Below, one piece after another: positions 1-6,921 of a DNA stretch of 64,000 nucleotides. The notes under the pieces were generated by a model. It did not search any database, had not been told where the DNA came from, and was given only the letters and a program-made list of their open reading frames with translations. The stretch is taken from NCBI GenBank assembly GCA_049517655.1, contig JBEKRQ010000002.1, positions 1 to 64,000 on the forward strand. Direction: 5' to 3'. The stretch comes from UBA11358 sp049517655 (GTDB lineage: Bacteria > Verrucomicrobiota > Verrucomicrobiia > Limisphaerales > UBA11358). Positions within the stretch are counted from its first letter, which is position 1. Each line of letters begins with the position of its first letter. A program made the position numbers and the translations under genes.

Positions 1-615
1 CACGCGCGATCACTTCCTGCGGGTCGGAAATGTCGGCCGGCGTGATCTTGTTCATCACGTCGGCGGCTGTGTAGCCCAGCATGCGTTCCGCGCCGACGTT
101 GAAGATCTGAATGACGCCCTTCGCGTCGGTGGCAATACTCGAGAAATTGGCGCTGTTGAAAATTGCGCTCTGCAGGGCTCCCGCCTTGAGCAGCGCCTCT
201 TCCGCCTGCTTCCGCGCAGTATTATCGGTGCCGATCAGCAGATAGCCGATAATTGCGTTTTGAGCGTCGCGCAACGCCGTGACCGACACGACCGCCGGGA
301 AGCGGCTGCCATCCTTTCGGATGTAGGTCAGCTCGTAGATGTCCTCGATGCCGCGTGAGGCCTTGAACACCAATGCCTCGAAGCCTGGCGAAATCGGCGT
401 GGAGAGCTCGACGCTCAACGCCTTGGCACGCGCGATCACTTCCTGCGGGTCGGAAATGTCGGCCGGCGTGATCTTGTTCATCACGTCGGCGGCTGTGTAG
501 CCCAGCATGCGTTCCGCGCCGACGTTGAAGATCTGAATGACGCCCTTCGCGTCAGTGGCAATACTCGAGAAATTGGCGCTGTTGAAAATCGCGTTCTGTA
601 AGGCCCCCGCTTTCA
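1..615. repeat. Direct repeat of a PAS-encoding unit (period 426 bp)
   Basis: Bases 1 to about 165 recur at 427 to about 591 with one visible mismatch, and similarity then declines to about 615. The period is 426 bp, exactly 142 codons, so the repeat adds a whole domain without breaking frame. This looks like a recent tandem domain duplication or gene-conversion-maintained repeat. Confidence 0.85.
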
Positions 616-694
616 GCAGAACCTCTTTGCGTCGGACTTCGGTGACGATCTCCACCGCGACGGGGTCGCCGTCGAGAATAGCTTTTTGCTCCAT
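1..694 (-). CDS. PAS-repeat sensor protein, N-terminal part (cut by window edge)
   Basis: The reading frame starts at an ATG at 694 and stays open to base 1, so only about 231 N-terminal residues are visible. It shows PAS-domain hallmarks: GAERMLGY followed by a DIYELTYIRKDGSRFPAVV stretch and a PAC-like segment ending ADN/GTDNTARKQAEEAL. A second, nearly identical PAS unit begins 142 codons later. PAS domains sense small signals and usually feed a histidine kinase or GGDEF/EAL output, but the output domain is outside the window. It lies 122 bp downstream of a CheY-like regulator on the same strand, so the two probably form one signalling unit. The start has only a weak Shine-Dalgarno (GGAACC). 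Confidence 0.75.
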   Translation of the reverse strand, partial: MEQKAILDGDPVAVEIVTEVRRKEVLLKAGALQNAIFNSANFSSIATDAKGVIQIFNVGAERMLGYTAADVMNKITPADISDPQEVIARAKALSVELSTPISPGFEALVFKASRGIEDIYELTYIRKDGSRFPAVVSVTALRDAQNAIIGYLLIGTDNTARKQAEEALLKAGALQSAIFNSANFSSIATDAKGVIQIFNVGAERMLGYTAADVMNKITPADISDPQEVIAR

Positions 695-816
695 ATTGTG
701 GTTCCGTTCTTAATCTGCGATTGGCCCTCTGCCTCGTATTCAGCTCGGCCGCCGTCGGCGCGAGGGAATGCCGCTCCGCCCTCGCTCTGGCCTCGCCTGG
801 TTTGCTTCACGACGCG

Positions 817-1224
817 TCATCCGCCCAAGTGATGCTTAAGACAGGCGACCAATTCCGACAGTACGACCGGCTTGGCCAGAAAGGGAAACCCCCCGACCTT
901 TCCACCACCCGCCTTAACTTCTCCTTTCGTGACGGCCGCCGTCAGAAACACAATCGGCACAGCTTTCAATTTGGGATTCGCCTGAAAACAAGCGGCCAAT
1001 TCCCCGCCGTCCATACCCGGCATCATCACATCCAGCAGGATTAAGTGCGGCTGAAATTCCTCCGCCGCGGAAAGCGCGGCCTTGGCGTCATTTTCCTCCC
1101 TGACCACGTAATCGTTGGTCCGTTCCAGGTAAAGTTTCACCAGCCGGGTATTACTAGCTTGGTCGTCCACAACCAGGATGCGTTTCTTCTCAGTTTTCAT
1201 CGTTGTTTTCATATTCACACTCAT
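817..1224 (-). CDS. Single-domain response regulator (CheY-like receiver)
   Basis: 135 residues forming a stand-alone receiver domain. The acidic pair is in ILVVDDQ, the phospho-acceptor Asp in LLDVMMPGMDG, the conserved Thr in VFLTAA, and the conserved Lys in FLAKPV. There is no output domain, so it should act by protein-protein contact, typically in a phosphorelay with a hybrid sensor. The ATG at 1224 is preceded by GAGGTGA at a good Shine-Dalgarno distance; an internal Met at 1197 is a less likely start. It precedes the PAS sensor on the same strand, which is its probable partner. Confidence 0.88.
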   Translation of the reverse strand: MSVNMKTTMKTEKKRILVVDDQASNTRLVKLYLERTNDYVVREENDAKAALSAAEEFQPHLILLDVMMPGMDGGELAACFQANPKLKAVPIVFLTAAVTKGEVKAGGGKVGGFPFLAKPVVLSELVACLKHHLGG

Positions 1225-1267
1225 GTTGTCACCTCGAATCTTTCGGCGATCTTCATTGCTTCTTCCC

Positions 1268-1553
1268 TCAGAAGGGATACGACCGCGGTTCGATCTGGAA
1301 GCTAATCCACTTCAGCTCGGTCATCTCTGCCATGATCGTCTCGCCGTTGTAACGCCCCATCCCGCTTTCTTTCACGCCGCCGAAGGGCACGTGGGGCTCG
1401 TCGTTGATGCTCTGGTCGTTCCACGTGGATCATTCCCGTTTCACCCTGCGAGGCGATTAGGTAAGCGCGACGCAGGTCGCGGCTGTGCACGCTACCGCTG
1501 AGCCCGTAGGGCGTGCCGTTCGCCACGGCGCGCAGCCCGGTTGCATCTGGTCC
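1268..1553 (-). pseudogene. Aldehyde dehydrogenase C-terminal remnant, frameshifted
   Basis: The minus strand encodes the end of an ALDH-superfamily enzyme: ANGTPYGLSGSVHSRDL and then GETGMIHV in one frame, and INDEPHVPFGGVKESGMG and ELKWISF in another. The switch falls at the GTGGAACGACC stretch, where one extra G breaks the expected HVNDQ reading. The N-terminal four fifths of the enzyme, including the catalytic Cys/Glu region, are absent. No start codon with a ribosome site is visible. It is a decayed fragment. Confidence 0.8.
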
Positions 1554-1609
1554 GATTAACCAGAGCTTTGGACACAGAAAATATGCAATTCTCCGAATGG
1601 GCTAAAAAC

Positions 1610-2140
1610 CTAACGCGACCGGTTCAATTCCACTGCCCCTTGGGTCCAATAGCCTTCGGTAAACTTGTAGGCGTTGCCTTGCTGCTCCCAGCGCGGTGCG
1701 ACCCAAACGGAACCCGGGTTCGGCGGCAATTCCCAATGGCCCGACACCCATTGATACCCATTGTCGCGCCATGTCCAATAGCCTGCGATCCACACATAGT
1801 TGGGAGACGGCTGAGCCAGCACGACCTCCGACTGGAGCGCTGGCGGTGCTTCGGTCACAATGATGGTTCTTCCGCCGGACGTTGTAGTCGCAATTGTCAC
1901 ATTGGCGGGGTTTCCGACGACCACGGCGGGCATTGTGTCCGGGGTCGTCGTGGTGGTGGTCGTCGTCACCGAGCGGGTAGGCGCAGGTGGCGGTAGTGCA
2001 GAAACCATGTGCGATTCTGGTTCGGAAACGCAACCAATCAGGAGACCGAGGGCCCCGCAACATGCGAAGACCGATGTGAGCTGCCTCACCGCGCGGACGG
2101 AGGCTGAACGAGACAGTAGGATAATAATTTTTGATTTCAT
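1610..2140 (-). CDS. YXWGXW-repeat outer-membrane lipoprotein
   Basis: 176 residues. A positively charged N-terminus and hydrophobic segment end in the lipobox LIGC, so it should be lipidated and exported. A Pro/Thr-rich linker with a run of Thr residues follows. The C-terminal half carries repeats of the YVWIAGYW/YQWVSGHWE/FTEGYW type, typical of YXWGXW (BcpO-related) proteins of unknown molecular role in the envelope. I chose the ATG at 2140 because it gives the signal peptide directly. That ATG is 5 nt after a TATTCTC box, so the mRNA may be leaderless. The gene is preceded by one copy of the 20-bp box described at 2173-2192. Confidence 0.8.
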   Translation of the reverse strand: MKSKIIILLSRSASVRAVRQLTSVFACCGALGLLIGCVSEPESHMVSALPPPAPTRSVTTTTTTTTPDTMPAVVVGNPANVTIATTTSGGRTIIVTEAPPALQSEVVLAQPSPNYVWIAGYWTWRDNGYQWVSGHWELPPNPGSVWVAPRWEQQGNAYKFTEGYWTQGAVELNRSR

Positions 2141-2172
2141 CTTTCGAGAATATACCCGAATCCATTCCAGCA

Positions 2173-2192
2173 CTATGGGGTATAACCCTACC
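2173..2192 (-). promoter_or_regulatory. Conserved near-palindromic box 1, upstream of the YXWGXW lipoprotein gene
   Basis: On the coding strand it reads GGTAGGGTTATACCCCATAG. The half-sites GTAGGG and ACCCCAT are close to inverted. TATTCTC follows 20 nt later and the ATG 5 nt after that. The box centre is about 42 bp upstream of the inferred +1, the position of a class II activator site. Confidence 0.6.
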
Positions 2193-2334
2193 GTGGATGG
2201 GAACATCAAGTTCTTTTAACACTGCGGCGCGAGCTTGGGGTGTTTACCTCATCTCCCGGGCCACCGCGCCCGATGCCGACGGAATTCCTTCAACTGCCAA
2301 CCCTTGCTCCCGATGGAGCATAGCCCATCCTTAT

Positions 2335-2490
2335 TCAAATTCTGCCCAGCAAAAGTAGGATAACCAGAATAACCAAAAGCAAGGTCAGTCCACCGCTCGG
2401 GTAATAACCCCAATTCCGGCTGTGTGGCCACGTAGGGAGTGCGCCGAGCAACATAAGAATGAGTATAACCAATAGAATAGTTCCTAACAT
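2335..2490 (-). CDS. DUF3309-like small membrane protein (51 aa)
   Basis: 51 residues, below most gene-finder cut-offs. Two hydrophobic segments (MLGTILLVILILMLLGALP and LTLLLVILVILLLLGRI) flank a short polar turn with PTWPHSRNWGYYPSGG. This pattern matches my memory of the DUF3309 family of tiny membrane proteins, whose function is unknown. AAGGAA lies 5 nt upstream of the ATG. It starts 36 bp after the stop of the upstream lipoprotein gene, so it is probably in the same transcript and under box 2. Confidence 0.8.
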   Translation of the reverse strand: MLGTILLVILILMLLGALPTWPHSRNWGYYPSGGLTLLLVILVILLLLGRI

Positions 2491-2526
2491 AATGTTCCTT
2501 TCAATGTGCGAATGTGGTTCGCTTGT

Positions 2527-2970
2527 TTATCTTCCGTTATTTTCCCCGCGCTCGTCGCGCTTGTCGTCCTTCTTATTTTCTTTCTGGCCTTGATTCGAAC
2601 CGGGCGGCGCCCAATTTTTTGGATACTTCTGAACCACCGCGGCGTGGTGATTTGCCGGGGAGTCGTGGAAATCCATCTTCACGGACGGTGAAGCCAGCAG
2701 CACGTCAACCGAGACACCACGCGGCGCTGGCCGCGCAACCCACGCGTTGCCTTCCCGATACGCGTATTGGTGCCGGCTAACGCTGTAATAGCATTCATAG
2801 TTGGGGTAATAAACGTAGTCGTCCTGCACAGCGAACGCATACGGTTCCACCTGAATCCCGGCGCGCGGCCCATTAACGTAACCAACACATCCGGTCAGCG
2901 TTAGCAGGAGCACAGCACCCAACACGAATCCGGCTTTGTCGGCCTTGAAGAAAAGTTTTTTGATATTCAT
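2527..2970 (-). CDS. Small lipoprotein of unknown function
   Basis: 147 residues. The N-terminus has a Lys-rich start, a hydrophobic core (VLGAVLLLTL) and the lipobox LTGC. Residues 35-80 are Tyr-rich (VYYPNYECYYSVSRHQYAYR), followed by WVARPAP. The tail is highly charged (KKDDKRDERGENN). The ATG at 2970 is preferred over one six codons upstream because it begins the signal peptide and sits exactly 5 nt after a TATTCTC box. No enzymatic motif is visible. Expression is probably shared with the DUF3309 gene downstream and driven from box 2. Confidence 0.78.
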   Translation of the reverse strand: MNIKKLFFKADKAGFVLGAVLLLTLTGCVGYVNGPRAGIQVEPYAFAVQDDYVYYPNYECYYSVSRHQYAYREGNAWVARPAPRGVSVDVLLASPSVKMDFHDSPANHHAAVVQKYPKNWAPPGSNQGQKENKKDDKRDERGENNGR

Positions 2971-3003
2971 GGAATGAGAATAATCCAAAAAAACGTGCGG
3001 GCG

Positions 3004-3023
3004 CTATGGGGTGTAACCCTACC
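3004..3023 (-). promoter_or_regulatory. Conserved near-palindromic box 2, upstream of the small lipoprotein gene
   Basis: Coding strand GGTAGGGTTACACCCCATAG. TATTCTC follows 21 nt later, then 5 nt, then the ATG at 2970. The geometry matches boxes 1 and 3. Confidence 0.6.
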
Positions 3024-3039
3024 AAGATTTGGGGTGAGG

Positions 3040-3975
3040 TTAACTCTGTGGCGCGGAAAGTTGTTCGAGGTTCACGCCTTCACGTTGCAGGAGGACGGCT
3101 TCGACGCGAGGCACATACATTTGCGTTTCCGCAGGCAGATGTTCGGCGATGGCGTCGTAACTGCGCGTTTTATAGCGATCCAAAAGTTTCTGCACCGTGC
3201 CTTCACCGGCGTTGTAAGCGGCCAGAGCGAGCCGCCAATCCTTGAAATGGTTGTAAAGATATTTCAGATACTGGGCGGAGGCGGTCGCGCTCGGTTCCGG
3301 TTGATAACGTTGATCGCGCGGCCACAGGGAAAGGCCAAACCGTTTGGCCGTGGCCGGCATCAATTGAAACAATCCCGCCGCTCCCCCCGGACTCAGGGCG
3401 CGACGGTCAAATGACGATTCCACTTCCGCCACCCAGACCAGTTCCGGCGGCACCTTTTGGTCAGCGAAAATCGGCTTCAACTCTGGCACATATTCTTTTG
3501 CCAGGGCCGGCCATGGACCGCCGGAAACTTTTCTCACCCAAATCTCGCGTTCCTTTTGCGGAGGGGGATTGGGAACCGGTTGGGGCGGTTGGTTGGTTTC
3601 AACTTTTGGCGGTGGAATCGTGAGCCGGATTTCGTCCGCAACATCAAGGTAATCCATCTGCGCCTTGAGCCACGCGGCGTATGGCTTGGTTTCCTCGCGA
3701 CTTTCCAGCAACGGCAGGACAGTGCGCGCGGTTTGCCGCAACGCCGCAATATCCACCACGTAGTCACCTTGAAATCGCTGCTGGACATCGTGAAAAAATT
3801 GCTGCACCGCATGCTCGTCCACTTCGGAAAGCGCGTTAAGAACGTTCGTGTCGAGATTTTCCTGCGCCCACTGTTGCGCGCCTTGAATCATTTCCGGCAG
3901 CGTGACCGTGTCGTCATCCGCCCGCGCAACAAGTGAACCCGCTAAAAATAACACGAGAATGCCACATGCCTTCAT
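3040..3975 (-). CDS. Lytic transglycosylase, SLT domain (MltD/Slt-like)
   Basis: 311 residues with a Sec signal peptide (MKACGILVLFLAGSLVARA). The C-terminal half is an SLT lysozyme-like domain: the catalytic Glu is in VAEVESSF, followed by SPGGAAGLFQLMPATAKRFGL and ALAAYNAGEGTVQK. The enzyme cleaves peptidoglycan in the periplasm with formation of 1,6-anhydromuropeptides. A Pro-rich linker precedes the catalytic domain. The ATG at 3975 is chosen because AGGAGA lies upstream and it starts the signal peptide; in-frame ATGs at 3993 and 4035 are less likely. It has its own promoter with box 3. Confidence 0.9.
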   Translation of the reverse strand: MKACGILVLFLAGSLVARADDDTVTLPEMIQGAQQWAQENLDTNVLNALSEVDEHAVQQFFHDVQQRFQGDYVVDIAALRQTARTVLPLLESREETKPYAAWLKAQMDYLDVADEIRLTIPPPKVETNQPPQPVPNPPPQKEREIWVRKVSGGPWPALAKEYVPELKPIFADQKVPPELVWVAEVESSFDRRALSPGGAAGLFQLMPATAKRFGLSLWPRDQRYQPEPSATASAQYLKYLYNHFKDWRLALAAYNAGEGTVQKLLDRYKTRSYDAIAEHLPAETQMYVPRVEAVLLQREGVNLEQLSAPQS

Positions 3976-4069
3976 GACTTGCTCTCCTGCTCTATTCTGA
4001 CTGCCTTTCATTTGGGAAGAGTCTTCGGTTGCCAATGGCCGGAGAATAAGTTGGGCAACCGTGCGGACG

Positions 4070-4089
4070 CTATGGGGTGTTTCCCTACC
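4070..4089 (-). promoter_or_regulatory. Conserved near-palindromic box 3, upstream of the lytic transglycosylase gene
   Basis: Coding strand GGTAGGGAAACACCCCATAG. TATTCTC (4042-4048) follows 21 nt later and the inferred +1 is at 4036. Here the ATG is not at +1; a 60-nt leader with a ribosome site precedes the start at 3975. Confidence 0.6.
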
Positions 4090-4102
4090 GGAGATTTTGG
4101 CA

Positions 4103-4780
4103 CTAAACGATAGTCATCTGGACGCTGCTCTCGATAATGCCCGCACTGATGGCGTAGCGGGTCAGGCCGGCAGTGTCGTGGATGTTGAGCTTCTGCATGA
4201 GATGGTCGCGATGTTTTTCGACTGTTTTGATGCTGATGCCCAGTTCCGCAGCCGTTTCTTTGTTGGCTTTGCCTTCGGCAATCAGTTGGAGCACCTCCAT
4301 CTCGCGCGAAGTCAGGTGAACGTTGTGCAGCTCGGTCAATCTGGATCGAACCGGCGACTTGCGATCGCGTTCGTGAAGACGCTTCGCAATCTCAGGACAG
4401 AAAAAGCTGTTTCCTTTGTGAACTTCCCGAACCGACTTGGACAGCACGTGGGCGGAGGTTTGCTTGAGCAGATATCCCGCCGCACCTATCGAGATCACTT
4501 GCTCGACGTAGGCGTCATCACTGTGCGCAGAAAGGATCAGCACCTTTGTCGCGGGGACGACTTTGAGGATTTGTCGCGTGGCTTCCAAACCATTGAGCAG
4601 CGGCATCGCGATGTCCATGACGACGACGGCGGGCCGGAGTTTCCGGGCCAGCGCCACCGCCTGGCGGCCGGTTTCCGCCTCGCCGACTACCGTGATGTCG
4701 CGCTCGATCTGCAACAACGCCCGCAACCCCTCGCGGACGATTTCATGGTCCTCAGCCAGTAGGACGGTGATTCGTTTCAT
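4103..4780 (-). CDS. NarL/FixJ-family response regulator
   Basis: 225 residues. The receiver domain (1-120) has LLAEDHEIVREGL, the phospho-Asp in VVMDIAMPLLNGLEA and Lys in YLLKQ. A LuxR-type helix-turn-helix follows: LTSREMEVLQLIAEGKANKE and ISIKTVEKHRDHLMQKL. It should bind DNA when phosphorylated. The start at the ATG of MKRITVLLAEDHE (4780) is preferred over an upstream ATG. It begins 74 bp downstream of the sensor kinase gene on the same strand, its probable cognate kinase. It is the best candidate to bind the four repeated boxes in this flank, though that is inference. Confidence 0.92.
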   Translation of the reverse strand: MKRITVLLAEDHEIVREGLRALLQIERDITVVGEAETGRQAVALARKLRPAVVVMDIAMPLLNGLEATRQILKVVPATKVLILSAHSDDAYVEQVISIGAAGYLLKQTSAHVLSKSVREVHKGNSFFCPEIAKRLHERDRKSPVRSRLTELHNVHLTSREMEVLQLIAEGKANKETAAELGISIKTVEKHRDHLMQKLNIHDTAGLTRYAISAGIIESSVQMTIV

Positions 4781-4854
4781 TTGCTCTAAAAATGTAACGA
4801 CGGTGGCTAAAAATGTAGCCTGAGCAAAATTCTTCGACAAGCTTAAACTTTGTG

Positions 4855-5982
4855 TCAGTTGCCGAGCGGAATCTGCGCGCGGATGGTGGTGCCTTTGCCC
4901 GGAGCGGATTCGACGGCAAAGCTGCCTCCAACCATTTCCACCCGCTCCCTCATGCCGAGCAGCCCCAATCGTTTGTGCCGTTTGACGAACAACACGTGAT
5001 CCACCTCAAAGCCTTTGCCGTCGTCATGGATTTCCAAGCGGATGGCGTCCCGGAGCTTTCGGATGCTCACCTTCACCCGGCTGGCTTGCGCATGCTGGGC
5101 GATGTTGGTGAGTGCGGATTGGGCGACGCGGTAGAGCACCGTCCGCCGGGTACTATCCAATTGTTCGATCCAGCTGGAGGTGAAGGTCGTAAAGTGAATG
5201 TGGATGCCCGTCTGTTTCGTGAAGTCTTTCATGTAGGAATGGAGGGCAGGAATCAGCCCCTGGTCGTCCAACAGCGTCGGGCGCAATTCCAAGGCGAACC
5301 GATGCACGGTGTTGACGGACTTTTCCACCAGCCGTTGCGTGCGCGAGATCGTTTTCTTGAGGCCCCCGGTGTTGACCGCGGCCTCCTTCGACAAGGTCGC
5401 CAGATGGATATTGATGACCGTTAAGGTCTGGGCAATTTCATCATGCAACTCGCGGCTGATTTTCTTCCGCTCTTCCTCCTGCGCCAGCAGAATCTGGCGG
5501 GACAGGTGCCGCAACTGTTCCTGCTGTTGGTGCGACTGCTCCAACAACTGGCGGTAGTGCTCCTCGCCTTTCTTGAGGGCTTCCTCCCCAGCCTGGCGCT
5601 GGACGATTTCCTGTTTCAACTGACGGTTGGCGGCGGCCAGATCGATAGTGCGCTGGCGCAACGTCTGGTTCAGTTGATTCAATTGGACGTTCGTCTTCAT
5701 CGCGACCCGATGACTTTGCTCGATCGGCGTGATGGCTTCAACGAAAAAAATCTCCGCCCGTTTGATGATCCCATCCCGGGTTCCGGAAAAACCGCCCGGC
5801 GGCATCAGCGTCGTCAGGGCTTGCTCGTGAATCCTGGCCATGTCCAGCGTCTCCAGATCGAGGGCCAAGGCCTGGCGTCCCAGTCCGCCCGCCGGCTGTA
5901 AGCTCGCCCGCGGGCCGTGGTTCAGGTTGGTTCGCAACGCGGTCAGGTATCGTCTCGATAATCTGCTTAACTTGGTTTTCAT
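4855..5982 (-). CDS. Cytoplasmic sensor histidine kinase (HisKA_3/HATPase)
   Basis: 375 residues. The N-terminal 100 residues are RsbRD-like, with no membrane segment. A coiled coil follows (about 105-175). The dimerisation/phospho-acceptor helix EEERKKISRELHDEIAQTL has the phospho-His in HDE. The ATP-binding domain has N-box TNIAQHAQA, G1 DDGKGF and G2 GLLGMRERVEMVGG. HisKA_3 kinases pair with NarL-type regulators, and the regulator gene is the next gene downstream. Absence of transmembrane segments suggests a cytoplasmic signal. A divergent copy of the repeated box lies 123 bp upstream, which suggests autoregulation. Confidence 0.9.
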   Translation of the reverse strand: MKTKLSRLSRRYLTALRTNLNHGPRASLQPAGGLGRQALALDLETLDMARIHEQALTTLMPPGGFSGTRDGIIKRAEIFFVEAITPIEQSHRVAMKTNVQLNQLNQTLRQRTIDLAAANRQLKQEIVQRQAGEEALKKGEEHYRQLLEQSHQQQEQLRHLSRQILLAQEEERKKISRELHDEIAQTLTVINIHLATLSKEAAVNTGGLKKTISRTQRLVEKSVNTVHRFALELRPTLLDDQGLIPALHSYMKDFTKQTGIHIHFTTFTSSWIEQLDSTRRTVLYRVAQSALTNIAQHAQASRVKVSIRKLRDAIRLEIHDDGKGFEVDHVLFVKRHKRLGLLGMRERVEMVGGSFAVESAPGKGTTIRAQIPLGN

Positions 5983-6104
5983 AGTGTGTTACAAATTCGC
6001 GAACCCCGCCGGGGCGGCTTGGACTTCTCTCCGGTGTTCAGCAATGCTGGGCCGGCGGCGAGCGATCATTCCGCCGTCAGCATCTGCCCATTGCGGGAAT
6101 CTGT

Positions 6105-6124
6105 ATATGGGGTAAAACCCGACC
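6105..6124 (-). promoter_or_regulatory. Conserved near-palindromic box 4, upstream of the sensor kinase gene
   Basis: Coding strand GGTCGGGTTTTACCCCATAT, sharing GGG and ACCCCATA with boxes 1-3 but more diverged. No TATTCTC box is found at the usual spacing, so the promoter geometry here differs. Confidence 0.4.
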
Positions 6125-6309
6125 TGTCCGGCGCGCAGATTCGCTTGTGGCGCGGGAGCAGATTCTTTTTTTTACAGGCTTCAGCCCGTCTTTTCCCGCT
6201 TTGCGGGATTCGATGCGGCAGCCCCGAAAACTTTCGGGGCTGGTGATTAAAATCCAACTCCCTGCTGCTGATTTGTTGAGAGGGTCATCCAAACGGCAAG
6301 CATCTTAAA

Positions 6310-6338
6310 TTGTCAAACCCTCAAGCTTCGGTTATTTG
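6310..6338 (+). promoter_or_regulatory. Promoter of the host tRNA-Ile(CAU) gene
   Basis: TTGTCA (6310-6315), a 17-bp spacer and TATTTG (6333-6338) place a start site near 6345, about 10 nt before the tRNA. With the element inserted, transcripts would carry the 5' half-tRNA and continue into the ICE. Confidence 0.55.
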
Positions 6339-6354
6339 TTCAGGAGTCTTCTAC

Positions 6355-6402
6355 GGGCCCATAGCTCAGTGGTCAGAGCAGGCGACTCATAATCGCTTGG
6401 TC
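6355..6402 (+). tRNA. Split tRNA-Ile(CAU), 5' half
   Basis: The acceptor 5' strand GGGCCCA, D arm and anticodon arm (GGCGA CTCATAA TCGCT) are present, but the sequence departs from a tRNA right after tggtc. The matching T arm and acceptor 3' strand are 46.8 kb away at 53258-53285. Joined, the halves make a canonical 76-nt tRNA ending in encoded CCA. Its sequence closely follows known tRNA-Ile2(CAU) genes, which decode AUA after lysidine modification by TilS. The sequence after 6402 does not rebuild a T arm, so this copy is inactivated by insertion. Confidence 0.85.
6386..6402. other. attL core of the ICE (17 bp)
   Basis: ctcataatcgcttggtc, identical to 53241-53257. Flanking bases differ on both sides, so the core is exactly 17 bp. 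It covers the anticodon loop, the 3' anticodon stem and the variable loop of the tRNA. Confidence 0.9.
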
Positions 6403-6451
6403 AAACCCAATTTCGTGCCGTATTTACAAGCACTTTTGGAAGCGGCCAAAA

Positions 6452-6478
6452 TTCTTGGCCACTTCTTGGCCACTTTTT
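6452..6478. repeat. 27-bp repeat at left end (possible integrase arm-type site)
   Basis: Two tandem TTCTTGGCCAC 11-mers followed by TTTTT. An identical 27-bp copy in the same orientation lies at 53089-53115 near the right end. This copy is 49 bp inside the attL core. Confidence 0.75.
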
Positions 6479-6582
6479 ATGAGGTTTGAAGCAGTCATCG
6501 TCCAGAGCGGCGACAAGGCGCGCGCCCAAGAGATTAAAGCAGAATTTTTCTTCTCCGTCAACCAGTGTAAAAATTTTTGGAA

Positions 6583-6658
6583 TGGTGGGCCTGCCCGGAC
6601 TCGAACCGGGAGCCGAAGCATTATGAGTGCTCTGCTCTAACCATTGAGCTACAGGCCC
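6583..6658 (-). tRNA. ICE-borne tRNA with CAU anticodon (tRNA-Ile2 or Met)
   Basis: A complete 76-nt cloverleaf with encoded CCA: acceptor GGGCCTG/CAGGCCC, D arm GCTC..GAGC, anticodon arm GAGCA CTCATAA TGCTT, T arm CCCGG TTCGAGT CCGGG. The loop CTCATAA is shared with the split host tRNA. C4-G69 and C5-G68 are present, features I recall as favouring TilS and hence isoleucine identity, but elongator Met cannot be excluded. It lies 62 bp downstream of xis on the same strand and 180 bp inside attL, ideally placed to travel with the element and compensate for the gene it breaks. Confidence 0.9.
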
Positions 6659-6720
6659 ACTAGGAGAAATAGAATTTCAGAAGCAGCGGAGATTTTCAAT
6701 AGCAGAACTAAAAAACTGAT

Positions 6721-6921
6721 TTATTGGAATTTTCCTTGAGCAGCTAAATATCGCTGAAGCTCGGCTTTCGGAATTAAAATTCGGCGCAACCCTGGCAGCT
6801 TTGGCAAGACCTTTCGCCGCACCAGTCGTCGCACTGTTTCTTCGCAGACACCCAATTCAATGGCACTGCTTTTTACATCAAGCGTCTGGCATTCCGGCAA
6901 ATTGTGATTAAAACCGTTCAT
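6721..6921 (-). CDS. Excisionase-like helix-turn-helix protein
   Basis: 66 residues with one MerR/AlpA-like winged helix: SSAIELGVCEETVRRLVRRK, then LPGLRRILIPKAELQRYL. This is the pattern of HTH_17 excisionases, which bend att DNA and direct integrase towards excision. Its ATG overlaps the helicase stop by ATGA, so translation is coupled. It is the last protein gene before attL. An alternative role is a general DNA-binding regulator, since Xis and HTH_17 regulators look alike. Confidence 0.75.
   Translation of the reverse strand: MNGFNHNLPECQTLDVKSSAIELGVCEETVRRLVRRKVLPKLPGLRRILIPKAELQRYLAAQGKFQ

Larger units (their letters stand above)
5983..6354. other. Intergenic region between sensor kinase and tRNA-Ile
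   Basis: No gene is supported here. It contains the fourth repeated box (6105-6124), a hairpin AGCCCCGAAA/TTTCGGGGCT at 6220-6241, and a sigma-70-type promoter for the tRNA (6310-6338). Confidence 0.6.

Noticed and set aside
1302..1526. Intact short ORF of 74 aa
   Set aside because: Its second half is an out-of-frame reading of the aldehyde dehydrogenase C-terminus; it is part of the pseudogene.
2249..2431. 60-aa minus-strand ORF overlapping the DUF3309 gene
   Set aside because: It is an alternative frame of the better-supported 51-aa gene and has no family-like sequence.
6424..6621. Minus-strand ORF sharing KSGQEVAK with the integrase N-terminus
   Set aside because: The similarity comes from the 27-bp DNA repeat read in the same frame; the ORF also runs through the tRNA gene. 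Treated as DNA repeat, not as a partial integrase.
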